Below, in pieces: positions 1-8,898 of a stretch of 16,778 nt of DNA (within the stretch, counting starts at the first letter, position 1; each line of letters opens with the position of its first letter). Position numbers and translations under genes: made by a program. The stretch spans positions 1 to 16,778 of the forward strand of contig PYST01000245.1 in assembly GCA_003049485.1 (NCBI GenBank), in the 5' to 3' direction. The notes under the pieces are model-generated. The model saw nothing but the letters and a program-made list of their open reading frames with translations. It had not been told where the DNA came from and did no database searches. This DNA comes from Ophioceras dolichostomum (lineage: Eukaryota > Ascomycota > Sordariomycetes > Magnaporthales > Ophioceraceae).

Positions 1-437
1 TACTACACCTTTTTGCCCTGGGAGAGCTTCTAACTCTCTCCCCAGAGGCTCCCAAAATCTCACTCCTTAGAGCGTTTTCCACCGTCACACATGATTCCGT
101 GACGAGGCAGGGAACAGAACAGAGCGCCTCGGGGTTGCCAATGGCGGCCTAGCGTGCCCACCAGAGCCGTTCTCTGCTACTGGGAATCAACCTAAGGGAA
201 AGACGGACTCGGACGGCGAGGCTGTGACGAAACCCCGAACGATGAAACCATTTATCTCAGGGCAAATTCGGTGCGTTCAATGTCCCTGTGCACCATCAAA
301 AATACATGATGGATCTTGGTCGGACGAGGAAAGCATTCGGCCAGGAATGCATGCCTGCCGTGACATGATATTACATATGACATGTAGAAAGGAATTGGAC
401 GCAACAAACCTCCTCCGCTTCCATCGCTTCGATCTAA
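1..437. other. 3' flank of the AA9 gene, no gene seen
   Basis: This holds the downstream region of the AA9 gene. A 75-codon open frame on the plus strand (224-451) overlaps the last AA9 exon antisense, has no recognisable motif and does not look like a protein. No canonical AATAAA on the minus strand was seen close to the stop codon, so the polyadenylation site is not located. Confidence 0.5.
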
Positions 438-1415
438 TCACCGACAAGTGAACACCTCCGGCCCCCTACCCAAAGTCCCAAAGTCGAAAATGTCAGTATA
501 AATTGGCAAGCTCTCATCCGAAAGGCATACACGCGAGTAGAAAATTTACACGTACGGATTCTTGTACGAAGTGGGCACCGGGTAGTTGATATTGATCAAC
601 AGCCCGGGATCTTGGGGCGAGTATGCACCCGGGAAAGCGACTTTGGGTGCCGGGCTGGCGCTCCCCCCGCTGGAGACGCTGATCTGGGCGCACGAGATGT
701 AGAACTGTGCCCCGCCCGCGCTCTGGGCCACGTGCAAGCCGATGTGTTCCACCCTCAGGAGGTACTCGCCGCTGGGGATGCACTTCGGGATTGTCACCTC
801 GGCTCGGGAGACGCCTGTATTGGGGATCAGGGGCACGGCTTGCATCGGCTAAATCTGGTGGGCGAATGATGACGAGGGAAGTACGGCGAGACGGGGCACC
901 GATAATGGGTTAGATCTCCTACTGACCGTTGCTTGACCAGGACAACTGGGGGCCGAACTTGGGCTGCTCCTGGTAGATCTTGAAGTACTCGGTCCCGGAG
1001 CCATCCCAGTCGGCGGCGGTCTTGCCGGCGGGGACTTTTGCCATGTAGAAGGCCAACGGCCCCGGGTGGTACATGTTCGGCGCGGCCATAAAGCCGACCT
1101 TGGACCCGGCGGTGACGTTGACCGTCTTGGTGGTTCCAGCCCCCGGAGAGAGCTCGTTGCATCGGATGTTAGGCGATTTCACGTTGTCCACGGGAGCGCT
1201 GGTCTGCCAGTTGAGCGTCTTCCTGACGTGGACGTAGTCGCCTGTTGACTTCCCGTCGACGATCAAGGCTGGGAATGTGTCTGCATGTCGGGAAGAGATC
1301 CGTTGTTAGCCGGTCGAAGGTCTTGGCGATCCTATATGTGAGAATATGGCATAGAAGCCATACAGTGTGCATTTACCGCCGCTGCGGCAATTATGAGAGA
1401 GGAAGCGAACTTCAT
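438..1415 (-). CDS. Secreted AA9 lytic polysaccharide monooxygenase (formerly GH61), four exons, 230 aa
   Basis: AA9 enzymes are secreted copper proteins that oxidatively cleave cellulose or related beta-glucans outside the cell, using a reductant and O2 or H2O2. I join exons 1415-1364, 1280-927, 814-556 and 465-438 (693 nt, all phases agree). Residues 1-16 (MKFASSLIIAAAAVNA) form a signal peptide; cleavage leaves His17 as residue 1 of the mature enzyme, followed by YTFP. The second brace histidine is His89 in YHPGPLAFYM. His163, Gln172 and Tyr174 lie in the family motif ending GGAQFYISCAQ, Tyr174 being the axial copper ligand. Cys58/Cys177 and Cys147/Cys229 are the likely disulfides. One N-glycosylation sequon is at Asn72 (NVT). 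There is no CBM1 or other C-terminal module. The start ATG has A at -3 and the signal peptide begins exactly there. Family assignment is secure; substrate and C1/C4 regioselectivity cannot be read from this. Confidence 0.93.
466..555 (-). other. Intron 3 of the AA9 gene, before a 28-nt terminal exon
   Basis: This 90-nt phase-2 intron starts GTACGT, has an ACTGAC branch site (branch A near 493) and ends GGGTAG. It joins SYKNP to GPEVFTCR and a TGA stop at 440-438. Without splicing, the frame reads only two more codons to a TAA at 548-546. The spliced end resembles the usual AA9 C-terminus (PGP-x-x-F-T-C) and supplies a cysteine partner for Cys147. Confidence 0.88.
815..926 (-). other. Intron 2 of the AA9 gene (acceptor has an alternative)
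   Basis: This 112-nt phase-1 intron starts GTCAGT and ends ATACAG, with a CTGAT branch-like site about a dozen nt before the acceptor. It joins WSSN to GVSRAEVTIP. A second in-phase acceptor (GCAAG) ends the intron at 839 instead, giving an 88-nt intron and a protein 8 residues longer. I prefer the CAG acceptor because it has a branch site and because the spacing from the Trp to the TIPKC motif then fits my recollection of related AA9 sequences. Confidence 0.7.
1281..1363 (-). other. Intron 1 of the AA9 gene
   Basis: This 83-nt phase-1 intron starts GTATGG, has a GCTAAC branch site and ends CATGCAG. It falls one nucleotide after the codon for His17, so the catalytic N-terminal histidine is the last full codon of exon 1. 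Splicing restores the H-Y-T-F-P mature N-terminus expected for AA9, which fixes the junction. Confidence 0.92.
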
Positions 1416-1779
1416 CTTGTCCAGATCGGGATTTTGGCGACACAAGTGCAGCTACTTCAAGATGGCGTGGTCACAATGGACTCGGACCCAGGAAGAGTTG
1501 AGACAAGCAGAGAAAAAGGCACATGCAGCCAGGATTTGTTCGATGGAGTGCTGCCTCCCTTTTGTACCTTGGTCCTCGGCTTCCCAATATGATGGGTCGG
1601 TCTTCATTGTCTCTGCCACTAGTTCTTCTCTCCCGTCACTCGGTTCGTGGACCTTCCATCCTTCTTACTTTCCCTTTCTGTACCTCCCATCGTGAAGAAA
1701 AGACCCATCGCACTTTGGTTAGACCAGTTGGAGGCGCCCCAGATATTGGGCGCAATCTACTTGAAAGGGTGAGGAGGGA
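1416..1779 (-). promoter_or_regulatory. Presumed promoter and 5' leader of the AA9 gene
   Basis: This is the sequence directly upstream of the AA9 start codon. I see no clear TATA box. The assignment as promoter rests only on position. AA9 genes are usually induced by cellulosic substrates and repressed by glucose, but no binding site here is strong enough to claim. Confidence 0.45.
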
Positions 1780-1830
1780 CCATGTAGAAGGCCAACCCAC
1801 CCGAGCAATTCGCTGCCGGCTCGGCAGAGG
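1760..1830 (-). pseudogene. Possible relic of an AA9 gene (short fragment)
   Basis: Positions 1780-1796 match 1041-1057 of the intact AA9 gene over 17 identical bases in the same orientation. The match covers the codons for LAFYM next to the second copper-ligand histidine. On the minus strand one frame reads GGLAFYMVP, compared with PGPLAFYMAKVP in the gene. The histidine is not kept and a 4-nt gap just downstream would shift the frame. Flanking similarity is weak, so this could be a duplicated scrap or chance. Confidence 0.35.
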
Positions 1831-3286
1831 ATGCCAAGCATGGAAAAACCTGGGGTCGCTTGACCAGCCGACAATTCCATTATGGTTGCAGTTCGCTATT
1901 GATTAACATGGCTGTGGCGAAACGGAAGCAGAACCGCCTGCCAGTCTTAGTCGGGTTGGTGATCAGCACGCCTTTCTTCGTGATGCGCGAACCATCCCAG
2001 TGCTGATGGTTCAAGTCGGCGAACGCAGCACGGGGAGAGCCCGACCGCGCATGGACTGGCAAATGAAAGCCGTAGCATGAAAATGGGTGTGGGCTGTGTC
2101 GACTTGACGAGTATCGGGGCCGAAAAAACGGACGCTCGTTGCCGCTTCGAACAGATCAGTGTGGCCGGAGGGAGATCAGCCGCCATCGAGTCTAGGCCGC
2201 GAACTCGCTACCCACTACTTTTCTATTTGAACAAAGGACTTTTAACACGTGAGCGGAACTTCCACAGGCTCTCATAATTTTGCTGTTGCAATACAGAGTG
2301 GATCGAGGGGGGGATAGGGGGTCAGTAGGTGCCAACTGACTTCGGTTGGATTTGGCGAGACAAGATGCCTGCGATCTAAGCTACAAGGGTTGACGTCAAT
2401 CACCGTTTGTGATGCTATGCAGAGAGGACGATCTTCTCGAGACGGCATTAATTTGCCTACCATGTATCGGAGATCGCCCTCAATTCCAGAGCTCATTTCT
2501 GGAATATTGGTATTGGCGATGGTTTTGTATGAGAGTTAGGTTCCCGAAAAAGGGGCTCAGTGAAAGCAAAATTCCCCCGTACCCCTGAACGGCCGAAAGA
2601 CGCGTCCGGTCTACCCCCAAGGAAAGATGAAATTCTCCAGATTGCTACGATCGGTGAGCAGTCGCGTGTTGTGATGCAATTTCCGGCGAGATTTTGACAT
2701 GGGAAGGAAGAACGGAAGGCATGTGTGCGATGCTGTTTCCTCAACCCTTGCATCCGGTTGGCAGGCCTGACGTACCCCGACACACTGCTCCTTCCATGCT
2801 CTTCTGCCACTTTAGTATCACGGCGTCCAAAACGGAAAGAGCGCCATTGCTGCCCAGCAGACCGAGATCTACGTCGGCACATTGGAGGCTGCAATCTCCT
2901 TCTCTTGCGAGCCAGTTTGCATAGCATGCGCGAGCTTCCCAGTCTTGAGAACTGCTTCGTTCTCAACATCACAGGGCAGTCTGTATCCTCCAGCTAGGCG
3001 GACTCGTCTCTTGAACATCGTTGAATCTCGACCGAAAAAGCCCAGATTCTTCCTCCACGAGACCCTTTTGAGATTGTACAAGGATCAAATCTGGCGGGCC
3101 AGATGGCGGGCTACAGAGTGCCAGCCGAGATGGGTAGGTCGCCCTTGAACACGCATCAATCCAACAAGCAAAGGGTTGCCTACCAGTCACTGACCGTTTA
3201 TAGATTCTTCGTCGACAGCTGGCACCCAGCGGTACGATTCGTCTGTCCCGCCGTACCGTGCAAACTGGAGTAATCACCAACACGGC
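1831..3286. other. Intergenic stretch between the AA9 gene and the 490-aa ORF
   Basis: Open frames exist on both strands (the longest is 159 codons, minus strand, 2493-2972), but their composition is biased to Arg, Ser and Pro, they share no motif with known proteins, and they run into each other in conflicting frames. I read them as chance frames. The part nearest 3286 presumably holds the promoter of the downstream gene; no TATA or strong site is evident. A decayed gene or mobile element around 2500-3150 cannot be excluded by eye. Confidence 0.5.
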
Positions 3287-4759
3287 ATGGGTACAGTCCC
3301 GACGCCTGCCTGTACAGCAATTTCCCAAGGAGCTCCCAAGAGGCCGATCGTGAACTCTCATGGAGACACGCGCAAGATGGCACGACTCTCTGCGTCCTCC
3401 AGCGTTATCAACAAGCCGGATGCAAACCCTACCGGTGGCCCAAATTTGGGTCGTCCAGTCACTACAACGTTTAGAAATCACAACTGGGAGTCGCAGAGCT
3501 CGGGCACTACGGTCCAGAGTCTCTCTTCTTACCAGAATGTATATGGTACTATAGCTGCTCCTGCTCATGGCGGGACTGCCAGTGGTCAGGCTTCAGACCT
3601 ATTCGGATCTTCTGCTATCCCGAATGGAAACGAGAATGCTGGAGGTGCAGCATATCTCCCAGAGCACGGAGGCGGACTACACCAGTCATCGTGGCAAGAT
3701 GTCCCTACGTGGACCGAGGACGCTGTTCTGACAGGCCTGAAAGGGGTACCACATGGCCGAGTTCATCCTTCAGACACGCCGGACTCATTGGACATTGATC
3801 CGTGGATGGAAGAGGACATGATAGCGCTTCTAGGGGACCACGGCGGCTCCCCTGAGAAGAAGGATACGCCCCCTTCTAGCGTTCTCCAGGGCATGGACCG
3901 AGACTCCAGAGACGGCAATGAGTTCGATCCGTCCCTTCAACGATCGCCACCTCTCACCGAGAACCGGGTGAGTGAACAAGAAGGAGTGGCTGTGGCTCCC
4001 ATGGTAGACAGTCCAGGGGTCCAAGGCGGACTGATGGACGGCGATATGGATTGGGGCCAAGTCATGGCATCTGCCAGACCGATTGCTGACGCCGACTCCG
4101 ATTACCACGGTTCAATCCACCAGCTGCAGCACTCCATCCTCAACACACCAGTAGCTTTGAGCCGCCTGCCCGGCGACTCGATGGGTGTCCACAGTGCTCA
4201 GGCAACGGTCACTCCGTCTGTTCCGTTCGGAGCATCGACAGCAACACGGGCTCCAACAAGCCAGCCACCGCCCGAGAGACGGCTATACCCAACGTCCAAC
4301 GTGAGGGACATGGCGAGGTTCACGGGACTGTCGGACCAAACACCTACGCAAGTTTGTTTCCGCCTGGGAGAGTTCATCAACCAGGCCTCACGGAGCTTAA
4401 GAGCTTATCAAACATTCACATTCGAGCTGTACGCGAGAGTCACCTACTCCTCCCGCGAGTCGCTCGGCAAGCGCCAGCTGTTCCAGTTCCTCGACCTCTT
4501 TAAGGACTCGCCGCCTTACCTCCCAGGGACCCTGGTCGGTTGGACGAACGACGGCGTCCTAGACAAGCAGAGCCGAGAGTTCCTCCATATCGGGCTGGGC
4601 CAGGCGCAGATGTGCCGTTGCGTCTGCCGGCCGAGGCAGGATGCGAAGTCGGCGATAGGACTGTCCGTGACGGTCTTGTCCATCAAAACTACGGACTGGG
4701 ACGAGATCGAGCTGACGAGGAGCGTCATCTGCCCCCTCACCCGAGGGCGTCATGCTTGA
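3287..4759 (+). CDS. Uncharacterised ascomycete protein with disordered N-terminus and compact C-terminal domain
   Basis: A single open frame of 490 codons, the longest in the window, with no intron needed. I do not recognise a named family. Residues 1 to about 335 are low in hydrophobics and rich in Ser, Pro, Gly, Asp and Gln, as in a disordered region. An acidic-hydrophobic patch (DIDPWMEEDMIALLGD, residues 169-184) stands out. Residues about 335-485 look folded: FRLGEF (358-363), FELYARVTYSSRE (379-391), a phenylalanine- and proline-rich segment (395-414), Trp419, a Cys-rich strand CRCVCR (443-448) and TTDWDEIE (468-475). The alternation of short hydrophobic strands suggests a beta-rich fold, perhaps OB-like; that is only an impression. 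Met31 (ATG at 3377, A at -3) is an equally good start and would give 460 residues. A nuclear or DNA-related role is speculative. Confidence 0.72.
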   Translation: MGTVPTPACTAISQGAPKRPIVNSHGDTRKMARLSASSSVINKPDANPTGGPNLGRPVTTTFRNHNWESQSSGTTVQSLSSYQNVYGTIAAPAHGGTASGQASDLFGSSAIPNGNENAGGAAYLPEHGGGLHQSSWQDVPTWTEDAVLTGLKGVPHGRVHPSDTPDSLDIDPWMEEDMIALLGDHGGSPEKKDTPPSSVLQGMDRDSRDGNEFDPSLQRSPPLTENRVSEQEGVAVAPMVDSPGVQGGLMDGDMDWGQVMASARPIADADSDYHGSIHQLQHSILNTPVALSRLPGDSMGVHSAQATVTPSVPFGASTATRAPTSQPPPERRLYPTSNVRDMARFTGLSDQTPTQVCFRLGEFINQASRSLRAYQTFTFELYARVTYSSRESLGKRQLFQFLDLFKDSPPYLPGTLVGWTNDGVLDKQSREFLHIGLGQAQMCRCVCRPRQDAKSAIGLSVTVLSIKTTDWDEIELTRSVICPLTRGRHA

Positions 4760-5670
4760 AACACGCACGCAAGAGGCCAGAGCCAGTGGCGCGTGATGAG
4801 GCATGACAGGGCTGAATGGGCGATCTGGAGCGGGGTCGCGGGTCGTTCTAGACCCTCGGCGTGCATATCTAGCCTGCTCCTGAAGGGACGCACGTGTCTG
4901 GGGAAAATCTCCTTCTCCCATCTTTTGCTCATCTCTCTTCTCTGCATAGTATGGCCGCGCAGCCGGATTTCACAGCATCATCTCGCTTCGCATTTGCCGA
5001 TCATCTGCGGTTTGACAGGAATGGGGTAGCTCCCAATATTGCGAGTGGCTAGCCTCCTCGAGTTCTGATACACAGCTACTTGAACTTAACATTTTCGAAG
5101 CTGCACGCATTTGGACGGCTGGGCTGGTAGTTCGAGTACCATACAGGGAGCCGACTCAATCTCATACGCGCCAACGCATTTACGGGCAAGCAAAACTGTC
5201 GGGTCGCGTGAGGGAGAGAGGTTTCATGTCAGCGGCTCGTTGTGGTTGAGTGTAGGTAAGCCGCCTCCTCCCAAGATATGATAAACTTTGAGCGGACACA
5301 AGCTACTATGAGTGAGTGAGGTCAGGGATATTGAAAATGGCCCAGGCAGGTATTAGGGAGGGGTGAGATGACGCGCGGTGGTGGTAGGGACTGTCCGAGC
5401 TCAGAGGGTGGTTGTATCTCCCTCCTCCTTCCCGTATGTGGGCGACGTCCCTTGCAGCCACACGCGTCGGAGCGGCCGAAAGGGGCCATCTCGTCGTTTC
5501 CTGTCAGCAAGAAGAACCCGGTAGTTTAGGCCCAGAGAATCGGCCTCTTAGTGAGAATCCCGGCAAGCCACCGTACCTTCTTGAATCGTTCTAGACACGT
5601 ACCTTTTCGCCCTTGACAGGTAGGGCGTAATAAAAAAAAAACTTGAAAGTAGAAAGGCTGGCGCGATAGC
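4760..5670. other. 3' flank of the 490-aa ORF, no gene seen
   Basis: No convincing coding frame on either strand. The first AATAAA on the plus strand is at 5629-5634, followed by an A-run, about 870 nt past the stop codon. If that is the polyadenylation signal of the upstream gene, the 3' UTR would be unusually long, so a non-canonical signal nearer the stop is more likely. Confidence 0.5.
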
Positions 5671-5677
5671 TGGCTGC

Positions 5678-5698
5678 AAGGACCTACCTAAGGTCCTT
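5678..5698. repeat. Inverted repeat, 8-bp arms
   Basis: AAGGACCT (5678-5685) and its perfect reverse complement AGGTCCTT (5691-5698) flank the 5-nt spacer ACCTA. It belongs to the ACCT/AGGT motif class found across the right part of the window. It has no T-tract after it and is not placed like a terminator. Confidence 0.6.
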
Positions 5699-6387
5699 CC
5701 TTACTAGCAACCGGTCAAATTCCGGGGAAGGCCAACAAGTGTCCCCGCATGAGGATATCAAGCCTCCTTGGGCCCTTAAGGTTCGATGCTAGAGTGGGAC
5801 AAAGGGAAGGGAGGGCGAAAGGAAAGCGCCAGCGCCAGCGCCACCCGACCACGCCGGCGTGTAACAGATGATGAGTGAAAGTGTCCGTGGTCTTCTTGTT
5901 CGGCCTTCGAGTTGCGCCAAATGTGAGGAGCGCGAGGGAGGGGATAGAAGCAATCATGGCGCCCTTGCCTGGTGGCGCCAGCCCTTTTTTTTCTCCCTCC
6001 CCTGTCTGCCTAGTGCTGTTCTCTTGTAATTTTTTTGATCGACTGCCGCGCCTCGTTCATCTGAGTTCCCCCAGAATGGCGCAGTCCGGCGAGCGAGCAA
6101 TGCGGAGAGAAACACGTGTGGTAGGAAAGGAAAGGAGTGGCAGAGTGTCTGTGATTGTGTTCTATGCGCGACGCATGTGCTATTTCTCAGCAGCGGCTTT
6201 GTTTTCTTGTTCTCTTTTCTTCTAACGGCTGATTCGCCGGTAGCTGCGTCTTGGTGAGTGACTGGTGATGATAGATGACGTTCTCCTCTTTCTTTCTCAT
6301 TAGACTTGGCCGAAGGGGAGATTGGTGAGAGATGATGACAAGAAAAGGGGGCTAAAAAGGGGTGCCGCCGACCGACCTCCTCACTTG
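5699..6387. other. Non-coding stretch with purine and pyrimidine tracts
   Basis: No coding frame is accepted. It contains three AGCGCC hexamers in tandem (about 5825-5842) and T-rich tracts near 5986 and 6028. There is intron-like sequence: CTAAC at about 6226 followed by TAG at 6240-6242, then GTGAGT near 6254 and TTTCTCATTAG ending near 6303. These could belong to an untranslated leader, but no exon can be defined. Confidence 0.4.
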
Positions 6388-6438
6388 CCTACCTAGGTGC
6401 TTACCTAGGTACCTACCTAGGTACCTACCTATTTACCT
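6388..6438. repeat. ACCT/AGGT cluster (tandem TACCTAGGTACC-type units)
   Basis: About 50 nt made almost wholly of ACCT and AGGT tetranucleotides, with three CCTAGG and two GGTACC palindromes and a 12-nt period over part of it. A further CCTAGG lies about 50 nt downstream, near 6490. Similar shorter clusters recur near 12263-12296, 12494-12513, 14661-14727 and 15241-15270. Confidence 0.85.
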
Positions 6439-7230
6439 GCTGTATCAGGCAGGTGCCTGCATTTCGTACTACGTTGTAGGTTTGCTTGCCTAGGTGACAT
6501 GTGTTTGACAAGGAGAATGGGAGGAGAGAATAGAGTTCCTGGGCTGCTGTTGGGGTGCGATCGGAAACCCTTCCGCGACATCACCACAGGGTCCCTCGCC
6601 TGAACTCCAACACAACCTGCTCTACCTAGAACGGTGCGCTATTCTCTCGCTATGTCTCAGCCTGAGAGATAGAGAGACAGGTCTACATTCAGCTCGAAGG
6701 GAGGGGGATACTGGTAGTGTGGCATCTATTGTTCCTTGTACCATTCAATTTCGCACATTTGCATTTTCTCTTTGCTTCCGCCTCACCTCCCAGAGGTACT
6801 TCGATACACTACCCGCTACTTTAGCTCTGAAGCGACCGGCAGGGGAGACTACAATGAACTAGCTAAGAGGCAGCAGGAACAGGGGGGACACGAGTGAACA
6901 AGGTTGCTCGGCTTAGGGAACCGCTTGGAGCTTCTGACTCCTCTCGAGTCGAGCGGTTGGGCTGCTACTGTGTAAGGGGCCGTAACAACATTGCCCAGAC
7001 GAACGTCTAGCACCCGCAAAGCCGACTCCAGCCATAACAGTCATCTCGCTTCCGGAAGGCTCAAACGGTCAGTCATGCCGGTCGCGAAACCTTCTCGGGT
7101 CTGCGGGGGAGGGAGAGGAGGTGAGGAGGAGTCAGTCAGTGACGCCTGGGGTGTAGACTCGACCGGGCTAGACTTGTGGCGTGGGAGTGATCAGCGGGAG
7201 CAAGCCATAAAGGTTAAAATAACCAGTTCA
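6439..7230. other. Non-coding stretch, no gene seen
   Basis: No ORF on either strand looks like a protein. A plus-strand open frame reaching the AT-rich island at 7237 starts from TTG, not ATG, and is low in structure. A 24-nt element at 6827-6850 recurs at 10231-10254 with three mismatches. Otherwise nothing recognisable. Confidence 0.5.
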
Positions 7231-7236
7231 AACGTC

Positions 7237-7318
7237 CGTGCTATATATTTCAATAAAACCCCAAAGAAAATGAATAAAATTATTGCTCAATAAAACAAAA
7301 TATACAAATAAAAAAAAC
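7237..7318. other. AT-rich island with several AATAAA signals
   Basis: A sharp AT-rich patch of about 80 nt in otherwise GC-balanced DNA. On the plus strand it carries three AATAAA hexamers (near 7251, 7272 and 7289) and ends in A-runs. This is what a plus-strand poly(A) region would look like, but no upstream coding gene is seen. It could equally be a nucleosome-poor site. Confidence 0.55.
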
Positions 7319-7365
7319 CCTGAAGCCACAAGAATCGGGGGGGATGGGGAGGACAAGATCTGACT

Positions 7366-7381
7366 CGATCGTTTTCGATCG
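7366..7381. repeat. Small hairpin CGATCG-TTTT-CGATCG
   Basis: Two CGATCG palindromes separated by TTTT can form a 6-bp stem with a 4-nt loop. It lies just after the AT-rich island with AATAAA signals. The function is unknown and it may be chance. Confidence 0.45.
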
Positions 7382-8877
7382 TCTCTTCTCCTCGACTTGG
7401 GATGAGCTCCAAGTTTGCTATGAGTGGTATGCAGGCGCTACGAGAGGCGGGAGAGGTTGACTGCATCCGCGGTGTGAGCGAGGATAATGGAGGCAGCCGT
7501 GTGCTGAGATTATGACCCCGTGCGAAGTCTGACGGTGACAGTCATAGCCATGTGTTTGTTGGCGGCGAGGCCAAGAGCCCACCAGCCTGAAGTGGTCGTT
7601 CTCCGGTGCTGAACAAGGAACCTCTTCGACTTCATCGAGGAAGCAAGCACGATCTATTCGCCTGAACGCACGAACCTGTCTTCTTCCCCCTCTCTCCGCC
7701 TCTCTTCGTCCGATATTCACCGACAGGAAGAGAGGTCAGGATGGGGCACTGACGCGGCAGCAGGACACCGGTAGACCGGCACTTGGGGGTTTTGCTTGTG
7801 GAGTCCACAGGGAGATGGAATCATGGAAGTCAACGGACGGACGGGTGGCCGACCTTCGCTTGGCACGCAACGAGTCGGGGTCGGTGAGTCGGGGGAAACT
7901 CGGAGGTGGTGGTTCCCGGAGACGTGTGGAGCTTAGGTAAAAGGAGAGGGAGGGAGGGGGAGGCCAGCTGCACACCCTCTCGCGGACGTCGTTTGGGACA
8001 GCTAATAACAGTAAACTTCCAAAGAAGTGTTCTAGAAGGCAATCGGTGTTTTGACCGAGTCCAGCTGTTCACCCGCATCACACCACCACAATTCCTTCGC
8101 CGTAACAGGAGAGCTGTCCCTCGGTCTGGACCTTCCAAGAACAGAGTCCAGCCCCGGGACTACCAGCAGCTACCTGGGATTGGCAGCACACAACTCGCAC
8201 ACACACAACGCAAAGCCGGGACGCCAACCCGTCACGGTCGTCGGAGATGTGGCCGATGTTTACCTGCGGGTGGTGGTGTGCGTGACTCGCTCTCGTTCCC
8301 GCCCTCCCACTCGCGTCGGGCCAATAAAGCAGGGAAGTCACAAGTTCGAAGTTGTCTGGAGGGCTGGTGACCCCGTGATTTTTTTGATGTGAGGGGATTT
8401 TTTGCATTCATCGAAAGAGGTAAGGACCCTTGGTTTTCCGACGGTCGACTGGTCTCGACCTCGCCAAAGAGAGCAATGTGACCCGAGAAAAAAGGCAGAA
8501 GAAAAATGAAAAAGCAAAGCTCTATCTAGGCACTTGACGCGAGCCTCGTTATACGAAAGATGCTCTGCTGATGGCTTGGGAAAGCCGCTGGTCGGCGCAG
8601 CGGAGCTCCTCTTGCCATGGTCGGTCACGGGGCAGCTCTCTCCCGACTCCCACGTCGACTGTCATCGTTGGCACGTGTTTGGCTATAGAGTTGCATAGTA
8701 GAATGATATTCTGTATGCACACTTCGTGTTGCAACAGCCGAAGATTTGCCCTCTTTCGCTCAGTGTGCCTTGCCTCATCCCCTGCACCTCAGGCAGCAAA
8801 GGTGGTTGCATGGTGGAAATGACGATAGTGGGAAGAAGAAAATTCCAAAACTGCCGTGCCCATTCCGATATCGTCGA
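7382..8877. other. Non-coding stretch, no gene seen
   Basis: Several open frames of 60 to 154 codons occur on both strands, but they overlap each other, lack motifs and show no intron or start context that supports them. Sequence is mixed GC with purine-rich runs near 7940-7970. Nothing else recognisable. Confidence 0.5.
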
Positions 8878-8898
8878 GTGTGTGTGTGTGTGTGTGTG
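8878..8898. repeat. (GT)n microsatellite, about 10 units
   Basis: An uninterrupted GT dinucleotide run of about 21 nt. Overlapping open frames translate it as alternating Cys and Val, which marks those frames as artefacts. Confidence 0.95.

Noticed and set aside
496..503. TATAAAT as a plus-strand TATA box
   Set aside because: It lies within AA9 intron 3 and leads into no plus-strand gene.
546..548. TAA stop as the end of the AA9 protein
   Set aside because: A well-formed intron begins just before it (GTACGT at 555) and splicing gives a family-typical C-terminus with a cysteine.
2493..3568. Minus-strand open frames of 159 and 199 codons
   Set aside because: They are rich in Arg/Ser, lack motifs, and the longer one runs antisense into the better-supported 490-codon ORF.
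3968..4011. GTGAGT..ACAG as an intron inside the 490-codon ORF
   Set aside because: The 44-nt segment would shift the frame, has no branch site, and the frame is open through it into the compact C-terminal domain.
5125..5141. tRNA T-arm-like stem-loop (TGGTA-GTTCGAG-TACCA)
   Set aside because: The loop is offset by one base from a true T-arm and no A-box or acceptor stem is present upstream.
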